Below, one piece after another: positions 7,229 through 16,007 of a stretch of 39,503 nucleotides of DNA. The DNA lies in NCBI RefSeq assembly GCF_002167005.1, contig NZ_NHTN01000034.1:1-39503 (forward strand), in the 5' to 3' direction. The notes below the pieces were generated by a model, which worked only from the letters and a program-made list of their open reading frames with translations, had not been told where the DNA came from and ran no database searches. This DNA is from Indiicoccus explosivorum. Its GTDB lineage: Bacteria; Bacillota; Bacilli; Bacillales_A; Planococcaceae. The stretch's first letter is position 1, and each line of letters opens with the position of its first letter. The position numbers and the translations under genes were made by a program.

Positions 7229-8890
7229 ATGGGACTGAAGAAAATCCTTCCGGCACTTTTGCTGATGTTGCTCCTGCTGCCGGTTCATGCCGCAGCCGTC
7301 GAATTCAGAATTCCAGAAGTGGCGATCGAAGCGCAGCTGAATGAAGACGGCAGCGTCGATGTCCGCGAAACGCATACGTATGCATTCGAAGGGGATTTCA
7401 ACGGAATCACTCGGGAAATCATTCCGAAAGAAGGAAGTTCGATCACGGATTTCACCGCTTACGAAAATGGCAGGCCGCTCCGGACGGAACATGAAGAAGG
7501 CATCTATAAAGTACACCGCCAAGGGAACGACGAGACGATTACGGTCGAGCTCCAATATACAATTACGGACGGTATTGAAAAATTCGAAGACGGCGCTCAA
7601 TTTTACTGGCCGTTTTTCGATGAACGGAACGAAAGTGATTACGGCGACGTTACGATCACTGTCAGTCCGCCGGTGCCCGCGGAAAATCCTTTATTTGTCG
7701 GTTACGATGAAGCCTACGGTACAGGCAGCGCGACAGAAGATGGCGAGATCGTATTCGAGCTCGGTGATGTGCCGGAAGGTGAAAACGGGGATATCCGTGT
7801 CGTTTATGAGCCAGAGCTGTTCCCCGCTGTCGCGGCACAATCCGGCACGATACGCGATGACTTGAGAGCGGAACAAGACCGTCTTGCAGAAGATGCAGCG
7901 GTGTTCATACAAAATCAAGAGACCGTGAAGACGGCGGGAAGCATCGTTATGGCTGCAGCAGGACTGATTCTGGCCGGTCTCTTCGCGAGCGGTTACTTCG
8001 GCATGCGGCGCAAAAAACGCTCGGCAGCGGCACACTCCAGCAAAAGCATCGTGCCGGAACAGACAGTGAGTATGCCAGCGACTATTCATTTTACGAAAAT
8101 CGGCTTTCCTTCACCGAACGGAACGGCAGCTGCCCTGCTCGACCTCGTCCGAAAAAGACGCGTGAAGCAGCTGACTGAAGACCGGTTCGAACTCATCAGC
8201 CGGGACACGGACCATCCGCATGAAGCTGTGCTGATCGGCCTGCTGTTTGATAAAATCGGCGACGGCCGCTTTTTCGCTCTGGCCGATTTGGAAGCCTACA
8301 CGAAGAATGAACTGAATCACGGCTCGTACAGCGGTGAGATCGCCGAATGGAACCGCCTCGTCGATGAGGAAGTAAAACTGCACGGCTTTACTGAACAGAA
8401 AAGCGGCTTACGCTGGATGGCCGTGGTCCTCGGCTTGGTGTTCAGTGTCATGATCGGTGTCTTCGGCTGGTATGAATTGCTGCCATTCCTGTTTTTCTCG
8501 CTGCTGCTGGCCGGCGCCGCTTTCGCATATGCGGTTTTTTACAAGCCGCTCACAGTGGATGGCCATGCCGTCAGACAGCAATGGAGACAGCTTGAAGAAA
8601 CGCTGGACAGCCTAACCCCTGACCAGCTGAAACAGCTCCCGGCGGATGATAAGCTCCGGGGATTCCTATACGTCATCGGAATCGGGGGCGGAACAGGAGG
8701 CAAACAAGCGAAAAGCTTCATGGCTGCCGGCAACCGGCTCGATTTGAATGGAATCGACCCGATCTACTACACTCCGTTCCTAGTGACAGCGTTTGTCACC
8801 GCGAACACGAGCACCGCATCAGCCGCAGGCGGTTCAGCCATCTCCGGGGGCGGTGTCGGGGGTGGAGGCGGCGGTTCAGGAGCGTTTTAA
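7229..8890 (+). CDS. DUF2207-family membrane protein with Gly-rich C-terminus
   Basis: This 553-residue protein starts with a signal-type segment (MGLKKILPALLLMLLLLPVHA). An extracytoplasmic beta-rich DUF2207 domain follows (about 24-210, with NEDGSVDVRETHTYAF), then a membrane helix near 238-258, a soluble segment, two close helices near 400-440, and a tail GGGVGGGGGGSGAF. That layout is characteristic of the YciQ/DUF2207 family, whose function is not established. The start at 7229 has AAGAGGTG upstream; the open frame begins earlier, at 7154, but without a site. It is divergent from padR, so the membrane proteins on both sides may belong to one regulon. Confidence 0.85.
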   Translation: MGLKKILPALLLMLLLLPVHAAAVEFRIPEVAIEAQLNEDGSVDVRETHTYAFEGDFNGITREIIPKEGSSITDFTAYENGRPLRTEHEEGIYKVHRQGNDETITVELQYTITDGIEKFEDGAQFYWPFFDERNESDYGDVTITVSPPVPAENPLFVGYDEAYGTGSATEDGEIVFELGDVPEGENGDIRVVYEPELFPAVAAQSGTIRDDLRAEQDRLAEDAAVFIQNQETVKTAGSIVMAAAGLILAGLFASGYFGMRRKKRSAAAHSSKSIVPEQTVSMPATIHFTKIGFPSPNGTAAALLDLVRKRRVKQLTEDRFELISRDTDHPHEAVLIGLLFDKIGDGRFFALADLEAYTKNELNHGSYSGEIAEWNRLVDEEVKLHGFTEQKSGLRWMAVVLGLVFSVMIGVFGWYELLPFLFFSLLLAGAAFAYAVFYKPLTVDGHAVRQQWRQLEETLDSLTPDQLKQLPADDKLRGFLYVIGIGGGTGGKQAKSFMAAGNRLDLNGIDPIYYTPFLVTAFVTANTSTASAAGGSAISGGGVGGGGGGSGAF

Positions 8891-8923
8891 CAGACCCGGA
8901 TTTTTCATCTTGCTTCAGGAAGC

Positions 8924-8966
8924 GAAACAAGCCATCACCGGGACGCTCCCGGTGATGGCTTGTTTC
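8924..8966. terminator. Terminator after the DUF2207 gene
   Basis: A perfect 20-bp stem (8924-8943 pairing with 8947-8966) around a CGC loop begins with GAAACAAGCC and ends with GGCTTGTTTC. Its flanks serve both strands, including the leftward small gene ending at 9011. Confidence 0.85.
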
Positions 8967-9010
8967 TTATGTCCGTCGCCGCAATCCGCAGCGGCTTATG
9001 TACTCCCTGG

Positions 9011-9205
9011 TCATTTCCATTCTTCCAGTCTGTCCAGCGGCTTGATGCTGATGAAACCGTGCTCTGTTTTCAAAGGGTCGGCTGCAGTCATATCATTCAG
9101 TCGTGTTACGGCCAATGTCGTCGCATCCCGAATACTTCCAGCTTTAATCCGCGCGGTACAGTGCCTGTTTACACCTTTGCAATAGAATAGGATATAGTCC
9201 TGCAT
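9011..9205 (-). CDS. Small hypothetical protein
   Basis: This 64-residue soluble protein begins MQDYILFYCKGVNRHCTARI. I do not recognise it. It is likely real because AAAAGGAG lies about 7 bases before the ATG and the hairpin at 8924-8966 follows it. Two cysteines (residues 9 and 16) spaced CX6C could bind metal or form a disulfide. The composition is ordinary, with no signal peptide and no membrane segment. Confidence 0.6.
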   Translation of the reverse strand: MQDYILFYCKGVNRHCTARIKAGSIRDATTLAVTRLNDMTAADPLKTEHGFISIKPLDRLEEWK

Positions 9206-9393
9206 ACATGATCCGCTCCTTTTCAGGTGAATGGGTCAAGGGGATCTTATTCCGCTTTTGATTCCCTTTAATATCAATATTCTCCTTCTATTTGTAAAAT
9301 CCTTCTTTTCCTCGGATTCCCAAGTTCCGCCGTTCTTGACCGACTGCCCAAATTAAACGGCTGGCCGGACAGCTGCATGACCGAAGCGGGCTA

Positions 9394-9422
9394 GAGACAT
9401 TTTCTTTTGAAAGGCCTATAAT
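9394..9422 (+). promoter_or_regulatory. Promoter of the EamA transporter gene
   Basis: GAGACA (9394-9399) and a perfect TATAAT (9417-9422) are 17 bases apart, 34 bases before the start codon. Confidence 0.6.
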
Positions 9423-9455
9423 AGAGGCTGTCTGTTTTATTTTGGAGGCGATCAC

Positions 9456-10367
9456 TTGAATGCCAAAGCGTTTTCATTCGCACTTTTTTCCGTCCTGATC
9501 TGGGGCTCTTCATTTGCAGCGATCCGCGTGAGCCTGCAGGGCGGTTACGATGCGGGGCACAACGTCCTTGTCCGTTTCCTCGTCGCTTCGGCGCTGTTCG
9601 CCGTTTATGCGGCATGGCCGGGCACGAAGTTCCGCCTTCCGCACAGAAGCGATATGCTGCGGATCCTGCTGCTCGGATTCACAGGAATCAGTATTTACCA
9701 CATCTTTGTCACGTTCGGTATGGAGACCGTTTCAGCGGGCACTGCCGGCATGCTCGTCGGTTCGGGTCCGATCTTCACCGCCTTGATTGCAGCGGCGGTC
9801 TTAAAAGAGCGGCTGACCCGCCCGGGCTGGCTCGGAATGGGCATCGGATTTGCCGGCATTTCGCTTATCGCCCTCGGTGCGGAGGGAGCTTCCCTCACCC
9901 TGACCGGCGGTGCGCTGCTCGTCCTGATGGCCGCCTGCGCCGCATCCGTCTTTTTTGTGTTCCAGAAGCCGCTGCTCACCCGGTACACAGCCATTGAATT
10001 GACCGCCTATTTCACGTGGGCCGGCACGCTGCCATTCCTCATCTTTTCACCCGGCCTGCTGGACGCGTTGGGGAACGCGACATTGGAAGCTCATGCCGCA
10101 ACCGTCTATGTCGGCCTCTTTCCCGCAGCAGTCGCCTATGTGACATGGGCGTCCGCGCTGTCATCCGCAAGCGCCAGCTCTGTCTCCAGCCTGATTTATC
10201 TGGAACCGGCTGTGGCGATCGTAGCCGCCTGGCTGTGGCTGCACGAGCTGCCGACAGGACTTTCCTTATTCGGAGGCGTCATCGCCATCAGCGGCGTGCT
10301 CCTCGTAAACGCTTTAGGATGGAGACGCAGGACCGGTGCCAGGAAACAGGTCGAATCGCACGCGTAA
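9456..10367 (+). CDS. EamA/DMT-family metabolite exporter
   Basis: This 303-residue membrane protein has ten hydrophobic segments in two EamA repeats (about 5-135 and 145-290). Repeat one includes FSVLIWGSSFAAIRVSLQGG and the end of repeat two includes SLIYLEPAVAIVAAWLWLHE, both hallmarks of drug/metabolite transporters. Members export amino acids, nucleosides or similar small molecules; the substrate cannot be told here. The start is TTG at 9456 with GGAGG upstream. It stands alone between its own promoter and a bidirectional terminator. The neighbouring aminotransferase is convergent, so it is not in the same operon. Confidence 0.9.
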   Translation: MNAKAFSFALFSVLIWGSSFAAIRVSLQGGYDAGHNVLVRFLVASALFAVYAAWPGTKFRLPHRSDMLRILLLGFTGISIYHIFVTFGMETVSAGTAGMLVGSGPIFTALIAAAVLKERLTRPGWLGMGIGFAGISLIALGAEGASLTLTGGALLVLMAACAASVFFVFQKPLLTRYTAIELTAYFTWAGTLPFLIFSPGLLDALGNATLEAHAATVYVGLFPAAVAYVTWASALSSASASSVSSLIYLEPAVAIVAAWLWLHELPTGLSLFGGVIAISGVLLVNALGWRRRTGARKQVESHA

Positions 10368-10375
10368 CGGATGGC

Positions 10376-10416
10376 AAAAACCGCACCCCGGGTTTCCGGA
10401 AGTGCGGTTTTTGTTT
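10376..10416. terminator. Bidirectional terminator
   Basis: AAAAACCGCAC (10376-10386) pairs with GTGCGGTTTTT (10402-10412), giving U-tails in both directions. It sits between the convergent EamA and aminotransferase genes. Confidence 0.85.
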
Positions 10417-10423
10417 TCCTGTT

Positions 10424-11620
10424 TTATTTCCCCAGCGCCTTCGTCACGGCTGCTCCGAGAATCCGGATCCCTTCAGCGATCTGTTCCTCGCTTTCATAGC
10501 TGAACGACAGCCGGAGGCAGCCGGCGCCCGATTCCCGGTCCAGGAAAAAGTACTGGCCGGGCACGAAGGCCACGCCCGCTTCCATTGCTTCCGGCAGCAG
10601 CTTTGCCGCATCGATTCCCGGGATGTTCACCCATACGAAATAGCCGCCTTCCGGCACATACCAGGACGCCGATTCCGGCAAATGGGCTGCCAGCGCGGCG
10701 AGCATGGCATCGCGTTTCGAGTGATAGGCATCACTTAACCGCCGGACCCGGTCTCCGAATGCGGCGGTTTCCAGGTAAGCCGCCATCAGCGCCTGGCCGA
10801 ACGGATGTCCGAGGTCTTTTTTCAGCCAGGACATGACGGTGATGGCGGACTCCGGCGCCGCCACCCAGCCGATCCGCATGCCCGGCGCCACGGTTTTTGA
10901 TAACGAACCGATGTAGAATACCCGGTTCGCCGAATCCATCGCTTTCAGTGTGGCCGGCGTATCCCCGAAAGCGAGTTCGCCGTACGCGTCGTCTTCCACG
11001 ACGAGGAAGTCGTACTCCGCCGCAAGTGCAAGAATGTGCTGGCGGCGTTCCGCTGACAGCGTCGTCCCGGTCGGATTCTGGAAAGTCGGGATGGTGTAAA
11101 GGATCCGCGGGAGCGGACGCCCGTCCCTTCGCCGTTCTGCCAGCTGCTGTTCCAGCATGTCCGTCCGCATGCCGTATTCGTCGACCGGCACGGTGACGAA
11201 CTGTTCTGTGTAGTTCTGGAAAATTTCAAGGGCTTCCATATATGTGGGCGACTCGATCGCCACGACAGCCTCTTTGTCCAATAAAACACGGGCCGCCAGA
11301 TCGATCGCCTGGCAGGCGCCCGATGTCACCAGCAGCTCGTCACCGGGAACCGCCATGTCCCGCTCCGCCATTCTCGTTTGTATGTATGCCGCCAGCGCAG
11401 GCGTCCGCGGACTGCCGATATATTGGAGCGGCTTGTCCCCTTCTTCATCCAGCAGACGGGCCGCGGCAGCCTTCAGTTCTTGGGACGGCACAAGAGACGG
11501 TGCCGGATAGCCGGAATTCAACCGGATACAGCCGGCCGGGAGCTTGGACAGCCACTGTCCGGGGGGATCATGGGTGAAAACAGTCTGAATATCATTCGAA
11601 AACGGGATGTTCGGTTCCAT
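10424..11620 (-). CDS. PLP-dependent aminotransferase (2-aminoadipate/aromatic type)
   Basis: This 398-residue fold-type I aminotransferase belongs to the LysN/ARO8-like subfamily, which is also the catalytic half of MocR regulators. It shows the substrate/PLP stretch SGACQAIDLAARVLLD, the conserved YTIPTFQNPTG, EDDAYGEL, and the Schiff-base lysine in FYIGSLSKTVAPGMRIGW. There is no N-terminal winged helix, so it is an enzyme rather than a MocR regulator. The start at 11620 is chosen because AAAGGAG lies 10 bases upstream; an ATG at 11629 is too close to that site. It could act in lysine, aromatic or branched amino acid metabolism. Confidence 0.85.
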   Translation of the reverse strand: MEPNIPFSNDIQTVFTHDPPGQWLSKLPAGCIRLNSGYPAPSLVPSQELKAAAARLLDEEGDKPLQYIGSPRTPALAAYIQTRMAERDMAVPGDELLVTSGACQAIDLAARVLLDKEAVVAIESPTYMEALEIFQNYTEQFVTVPVDEYGMRTDMLEQQLAERRRDGRPLPRILYTIPTFQNPTGTTLSAERRQHILALAAEYDFLVVEDDAYGELAFGDTPATLKAMDSANRVFYIGSLSKTVAPGMRIGWVAAPESAITVMSWLKKDLGHPFGQALMAAYLETAAFGDRVRRLSDAYHSKRDAMLAALAAHLPESASWYVPEGGYFVWVNIPGIDAAKLLPEAMEAGVAFVPGQYFFLDRESGAGCLRLSFSYESEEQIAEGIRILGAAVTKALGK

Positions 11621-11785
11621 CGCGGTCATTCTCCTTTCAAGGTGCAGTCCGGAACGGCCGGTATAAGGTATTTTACCATTCCCGCCGGCCAAAACGAAAT
11701 GGCCCCCGGACTTTGGGCGCCATTTCATTCTCTTCTATATATGCCGGGTATCTGCGGGACCGTCCGAACCGCTGCCAGCCGGGTC

Positions 11786-12034
11786 TCAGCGCTGGACTTG
11801 CTGAAGGAGCCGGCCGCTCGATTTCGCAGGTGACAGTGCATCGGTGATGAGGTATTCCAGGAGCGCCTGTTTCTCTTTCTCACTGAACACGAATAAACTT
11901 GCACCATCTTCCGTATCACGCGTCAGGCAATGTTCTTCGATGACAAGCCCGCCGTCGGAGCCGTTGGAAATGCAAATGACGTTGTAATCCTGTTCAATGA
12001 GCAAGCGGTTCGTCATGCTGCTGATTCTGCTCAT
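11786..12034 (-). CDS. Small hypothetical protein
   Basis: This 82-residue protein (MSRISSMTNRLLIEQDYNVI...) is predicted to be soluble and mixed alpha/beta. I do not recognise the family. A strong AAGGAGG 6 bases before the ATG at 12034 supports it; the frame is open upstream to 12127 without a site. SEKEKQALLEYLITDAL near the C-terminus looks like an amphipathic helix. It is separated from the aminotransferase gene and may be monocistronic. Confidence 0.6.
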   Translation of the reverse strand: MSRISSMTNRLLIEQDYNVICISNGSDGGLVIEEHCLTRDTEDGASLFVFSEKEKQALLEYLITDALSPAKSSGRLLQQVQR

Positions 12035-12232
12035 GTCGGTTCCTCCTTCGGATTTATGCAGTATAATAGCCTGACTTTTCAGATTTCTTATGAATTTTAT
12101 TATGTCAGATAGTTCCTGTACATACAACTATTATTCCTCCATTTAGTATAAATATACATTTCGTCCTACAGCTCTCATGGGGCGAAAGATTGAAATCGCG
12201 CACGTTCAACCGAAAATCAATAAAACTATCCC

Positions 12233-12278
12233 AACAAAAAAACCCGTACGGGCACCGTTTCCAGTGCCCATACGGGTT
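12233..12278 (-). terminator. Terminator of the quinone-stress operon
   Basis: On the minus strand a long stem (AACCCGTA-GGGCAC against GTGCCC-TACGGGTT, 12241-12278) is followed by a run of seven T. It lies just downstream of the FMN reductase gene. Confidence 0.85.
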
Positions 12279-12300
12279 CGGCTTCTTATTAGGAATGGCG

Positions 12301-12876
12301 TTACCGGACGCCGGCCGCTTCCTTTTCCTGACGGGCCGGTACGGTTTTCAACGCAGCGGACCAATCGACGAGCTGATCGAGCATTTGACCGACAGAATCC
12401 GCCTGCACGTCCGCCGGTTTGAATTCCGACATGTCCTTGAAATCCGTGAACAGCGACAGTGCCGGATGTACACGGACATCGGCCACAAGCAGCTCGCCGA
12501 GAATGCCGCGGAGGTGCTCCGCCGCACGCGCGCCGCCGACCGAGCCATACGATACGATACCGGCCGCTTTGTTGTTCCATTCATCGCGCAAGTAATCGAG
12601 CGCGTTTTTCAGCGCGCCTGTGATGGAGTGGTTGTACTCCTGGACGATGAAGACGAAGCCGTCCTGTTTGGCGATCACTTCCGACCATGCCGCTGCGCCC
12701 GACGCGTCGCCGTCCGGCTCACCCAATAAAGGCAGCTTGTAGTCCGCGATATCGATCACCGTATAGTTCGCATCGCCGCGCTGATCCGCGACTTCTTTCA
12801 CCCATTGGCCGACTTGCGGGCTGAGGCGCCCTTCACGTGTGGATCCCAGAATGATGCCGATGTTCAGTTTTGTCAT
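12301..12876 (-). CDS. NADPH-dependent FMN reductase (flavodoxin-like)
   Basis: This 191-residue flavoprotein of the FMN_red family carries the phosphate-binding loop GSTREGRLSPQVGQW near the N-terminus and the conserved QEYNHSITGALKNALDYL. Members reduce quinones, azo compounds or chromate with NAD(P)H. The start at 12876 has AGGAGG upstream; an earlier in-frame ATG at 12939 would overlap the preceding gene. It lies 59 bases downstream of a ring-cleaving dioxygenase and probably shares its MhqR-like control. Two-electron reduction of quinones to hydroquinones would supply the dioxygenase with substrate. Confidence 0.88.
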   Translation of the reverse strand: MTKLNIGIILGSTREGRLSPQVGQWVKEVADQRGDANYTVIDIADYKLPLLGEPDGDASGAAAWSEVIAKQDGFVFIVQEYNHSITGALKNALDYLRDEWNNKAAGIVSYGSVGGARAAEHLRGILGELLVADVRVHPALSLFTDFKDMSEFKPADVQADSVGQMLDQLVDWSAALKTVPARQEKEAAGVR

Positions 12877-12935
12877 GTTCGATTCCTCCTGCTTCGTAGT
12901 GGTTTTTCCTCCGAAAAATTGGCGGATATTCATTT

Positions 12936-13919
12936 TCACAAATACTCCTTTTCAATGGTTCTTGTGCTGCGCACTGTATCGATCGGCCGCACCAGCTGCT
13001 CGATCCGCTGCCGTTCAGGCTCGAGGAAAGGCGGGAGGGAAAGGCGTTCCCCTACCGTTTCATAAGGTTCATCCCCCATGAATCCCGGTCCGTCCGTCGC
13101 CCACTCGAAGAGGATGCCCGGTGCGACGCGGGCGTACAGAGATTCAAAGAAAAAGCGGTCGACATAGCCGGAAGTGCGGAACCCGGACTGCTGCATGTGC
13201 CGGATCCAGTCCTTAAGGACGTCCGTATCCGACACGCGGAACGCCGCGTGATGGACGGTTCCGAATCCCTGGCGGCCCGAGGGCAATACCGCATTGTATT
13301 CGACGATGACCCGTGCGCCGTTCCCGCCTTCGCCGAATTCGAATAAATGAAGAGAACCGTCCTGGGCGATTTCTCTCATGCCCATCACTTCTTCGATCAC
13401 TTCCTTGAATGGTTCGAATCGGGAGACCCGGATATGGAGCGGGCCGAGGCCGGTGATGGCGAACTCGAGCGGCACCGGTCCGTTTTGCCATGGGGTGCCC
13501 GGGGCGACGCCTTCATTGCCTTCATCGGAAATCAGCATATACTGCTGATCGTCGAAATCCGTGAATGGAATGGTTTTCCGGCCGAACACGTCCTTGATCC
13601 CCTTGTTTTTCACTCCATACTTGGCAAACCGTTTCAGCCAGTACTCCAGCGCGGCATCATCCGGTACGCGGAATGCGGTCCTGTAAATTTCGTCCGTCCC
13701 GTGCGACCCTTTCGGAATTCCGGGGAAATCGAAAAATGTCATATCGGTCCCCGCAGCGCCTTCGTCGTCCGCAAAGAACAGGTGATACGTCTGGATATCA
13801 TCCTGGTTGACCGTCTTCTTCACCAGCCGCATGCCGAGCACGAACGTAAAAAATTCATAATTCTTCTCTGCGCTGCTCGTAATGGCCGTGACGTGGTGAA
13901 TGCCTTTGATCCCTTCCAT
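12936..13919 (-). CDS. Ring-cleaving dioxygenase, MhqO/MhqA-like glyoxalase family
   Basis: The 327-residue protein has two VOC-type halves. It begins IKGIHHVTAITSSAEKNYEFF and has an AGTDMTFFDFPGIPKG stretch and later GTVHHAAFRV. His (HHVT, HHAAF) and a C-terminal Glu (GILFEWATDGPG) fit the usual 2-His/1-Glu metal site. B. subtilis relatives (MhqO, MhqA, MhqE) protect against hydroquinones and catechols by ring cleavage. The start ATG at 13919 has GAGGTGATGAA before it. The operators just upstream match the MhqR pattern, which strengthens the assignment. The precise substrate is unknown. Confidence 0.88.
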   Translation of the reverse strand: MEGIKGIHHVTAITSSAEKNYEFFTFVLGMRLVKKTVNQDDIQTYHLFFADDEGAAGTDMTFFDFPGIPKGSHGTDEIYRTAFRVPDDAALEYWLKRFAKYGVKNKGIKDVFGRKTIPFTDFDDQQYMLISDEGNEGVAPGTPWQNGPVPLEFAITGLGPLHIRVSRFEPFKEVIEEVMGMREIAQDGSLHLFEFGEGGNGARVIVEYNAVLPSGRQGFGTVHHAAFRVSDTDVLKDWIRHMQQSGFRTSGYVDRFFFESLYARVAPGILFEWATDGPGFMGDEPYETVGERLSLPPFLEPERQRIEQLVRPIDTVRSTRTIEKEYL

Positions 13920-13937
13920 TTCATCACCTCACAAAAA

Positions 13938-13955
13938 TATCTTTAATTCGAGATA
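13938..13955 (-). promoter_or_regulatory. MhqR-like operator, proximal
   Basis: TATCTTTAATTCGAGATA is an 18-base imperfect inverted repeat (TATCT...AGATA) ending 19 bases before the dioxygenase start. It closely matches the TATCTCGA-type palindrome described for B. subtilis MhqR. No mhqR gene lies in the window. Confidence 0.65.
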
Positions 13956-13997
13956 AATATTTAAAAATAAAACGGCTCCCGCCGAAATCGCCTTTAA

Positions 13998-14018
13998 TAT
14001 CTCGAATTTGTTTATCTC
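13998..14018 (-). promoter_or_regulatory. MhqR-like operator, distal and degenerate
   Basis: A second site starts with a perfect half TATCTCGAAT (13998-14007). Its other half is poor (TTTATCT). It lies 60 bases from the proximal site, a spacing that could allow cooperative binding or looping. Confidence 0.5.
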
Positions 14019-14087
14019 ACATTAAGAATATTAACATAGCCCGTTCAGCCAGTCAACGCTTTGAGCTCGTTGTTTTGTCAATGAATG

Positions 14088-14115
14088 GCCGTGCCGGAAC
14101 GAGTTCCGGCACGGC
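14088..14115 (-). terminator. Hairpin after the protease-nuclease gene
   Basis: A perfect 13-bp stem, GCCGTGCCGGAAC (14088-14100) and its complement (14103-14115), has a 2-base loop. No strong T-run follows on the minus strand, so termination may be partial. Confidence 0.6.
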
Positions 14116-14122
14116 AAACCAA

Positions 14123-15850
14123 TCAAAGCCGGAGATCCTCCCTGCTGAGGACTAAGCGGCCTGTCCCCGACCCGGCTCCGGTGAGCGGATCGTATGGGAT
14201 CAGCCGGCTGAAATCCAGTCTAGTCAGCGCAGCGATTTCCGTAATCGGAACTTGGTACGTCCGGAAGCGGCCGTCTGTGAATTCGAGATTCCCGAGCATA
14301 TCCCGCTGCGAAAGCAGATAGGCAGTGGCGGATAATTCCCCGTCCTGTTTCATGACGGCAGCGATTTTCCAAAACTCGGCCGGAATCCTGAATTCATCCC
14401 TGTAAAGCCGGTCGTCTTCCCGGAAGACCGGACCGGTGAAGACGCTCGCCTTCAGTCCGTGTGTTTCCGCGTTCTCCAAAATGTAATCTTCAAGCTGCAG
14501 CCATGCTTTTTGATTGAGATTTTTATGCTGCGGCGCGCAGTTGGTGAAATGGAAAGTGTGCGCGTTCGCCTTTACCGCATCGATCCCCCAGTTCGGGTCC
14601 TGCCGGCGCGTCAAGTGGCCCCTGTCGAGTTCATTGCGGGCGTACAATTCCGGTCCCGACTGGAATTCCTCCGGGATGCGCGGGTCGAAAAACCATTCGT
14701 CATTTCCGCGTCTCACCTGTACAAGCTGATTCCCGTCGATATTGACCGCCGTGAAATAAGCGAGCCGTCTTTCCTTACTCATCATGATGGAAAAATGGGC
14801 ATAGTCGAGCACGTCACTGCCGTCTTCCGGCCGCGCGATATCCGCAGCCAATGATTCCGGCAGCCTTGGGAGCGGAACTTCCGCACCGAGAAAAGACGGG
14901 TCATAACCCGATACCCCTTCATACCATTCCTCACCGAGCGAACCGGCCTCCCATACGGCGTCTGCATCCGGATCCGCGTCTTCCAGCACCCGCCCAAGCA
15001 GCGGATGGCCGCCAGCATGGCGCCGAAGATAGCGGAGAATCGCACTGATGCGGATCCCTTCGTTGGCGATGAAGGCCAGCGGGTCATCGGGATCCGGCAC
15101 ACCCGCATGATGGAGCGCGACAACGACCCACTGGTCATTGAACACCGGAGAACCCGATGAACCCGGTTCCGTATCGCTGACATAATGAATAAAGTCAGGC
15201 GACAGGAACCGCACTTCGTTTTCCCGGAGAGTCACCGCTTTCGGCCCGCCTTTCGGATGCTGGATGATCGAGACATACTCCCCTTCCAGCACTTTGCCGG
15301 CCGGTGACAAAAGCGGCAAGTACCCGAAATCGGCGAGCTGCCGGCCGCTTGACGACGTATCCTGTACAGCTATGACCGTAAAATCAAGCGGCTCGTCTGT
15401 GATGAACAATTGATCCGGTGCAAACCGGAAACTGACGGTTTCCTTCGGCCGGAAATCGGTGTCGTCCTCGAAATTGAATTCCGCTATCGCGTAAAGCGCG
15501 TCTTCCGCTGTTTCCAGCACATGATTGTTTGTCATGATCAATGAAGGGGAAATCAGAAAACCGGTGCCATAGCCTTGGATCTCCCCTTGTCCATTCATCA
15601 GGACAATCCGGCAGACAGACCGGCCCGCATCGACACCCGCCTGCAAATAAGCGACCGGCAGCAAGTCACTGTCATGGATGATCCGCTCCACCGCCAGCCG
15701 GTCGTAGGCGTCCAGGACACTGCTCCGGATCCGCATCTGCTCCAGCTTCTCACCGTCAGCCTTGTTTTCTCCGTTCCGTTCGGCCGATTCCAGCTGCCGG
15801 TACCGGAGCAGCGCCTGCTGTTCAATCCGTTTCACTTTGGACTCTCTCAT
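14123..15850 (-). CDS. Trypsin-like protease fused to DNA/RNA non-specific endonuclease
   Basis: This 575-residue two-domain protein starts with a charged helical segment (about 1-60). A trypsin-like domain follows (about 75-275) with a complete triad: His110 in TNNHVL, Asp156 in EPLDFTVI and Ser232 in GSSGSP. A linker leads to a beta-beta-alpha-metal NUC domain (about 345-560) with DRGH at 409-412 and the metal-binding Asn446 in PQHKNLNQKAW. There is no signal peptide or membrane segment, so it should act in the cytoplasm. The start at 15850 has GGGAGG 8 bases upstream; the frame is open to a TTG at 15889 without a site. It appears monocistronic. One reading is a proteolysis-activated suicide nuclease, as in defence systems. 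The domain calls are firm; the role is inference. Confidence 0.88.
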   Translation of the reverse strand: MRESKVKRIEQQALLRYRQLESAERNGENKADGEKLEQMRIRSSVLDAYDRLAVERIIHDSDLLPVAYLQAGVDAGRSVCRIVLMNGQGEIQGYGTGFLISPSLIMTNNHVLETAEDALYAIAEFNFEDDTDFRPKETVSFRFAPDQLFITDEPLDFTVIAVQDTSSSGRQLADFGYLPLLSPAGKVLEGEYVSIIQHPKGGPKAVTLRENEVRFLSPDFIHYVSDTEPGSSGSPVFNDQWVVVALHHAGVPDPDDPLAFIANEGIRISAILRYLRRHAGGHPLLGRVLEDADPDADAVWEAGSLGEEWYEGVSGYDPSFLGAEVPLPRLPESLAADIARPEDGSDVLDYAHFSIMMSKERRLAYFTAVNIDGNQLVQVRRGNDEWFFDPRIPEEFQSGPELYARNELDRGHLTRRQDPNWGIDAVKANAHTFHFTNCAPQHKNLNQKAWLQLEDYILENAETHGLKASVFTGPVFREDDRLYRDEFRIPAEFWKIAAVMKQDGELSATAYLLSQRDMLGNLEFTDGRFRTYQVPITEIAALTRLDFSRLIPYDPLTGAGSGTGRLVLSREDLRL

Positions 15851-15975
15851 CTTTCGGACCTCCCTCGCCAGTCGGCAGTTATCTGTCAATTCCCATCATA
15901 ACATAGAACATGCGTTCTTGTTTTATTAAATTAAGGTTTTTTTCAGCAGCCTTTCGGACGGTCTGCCAAGAATAA

Positions 15976-16007
15976 GAAAAGACGGTGCCAGCAGGCGCCG
16001 TCTTTCC
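15976..16007 (-). terminator. Terminator downstream of brnQ
   Basis: AAGACGG-GC pairs with GC-CCGTCTT around a short loop, followed on the minus strand by a T-rich tail. It lies about 150 bases beyond the brnQ stop. The rest of the gene-free stretch 15851-16155 shows nothing else recognisable; an open frame across it (16142 down to 15879) has no ribosome binding site. Confidence 0.65.

Noticed and set aside
10424-11620. MocR-type regulator
   Set aside because: The aminotransferase domain fits MocR proteins, but there is no N-terminal GntR winged helix and the start is well defined, so it is a free enzyme.
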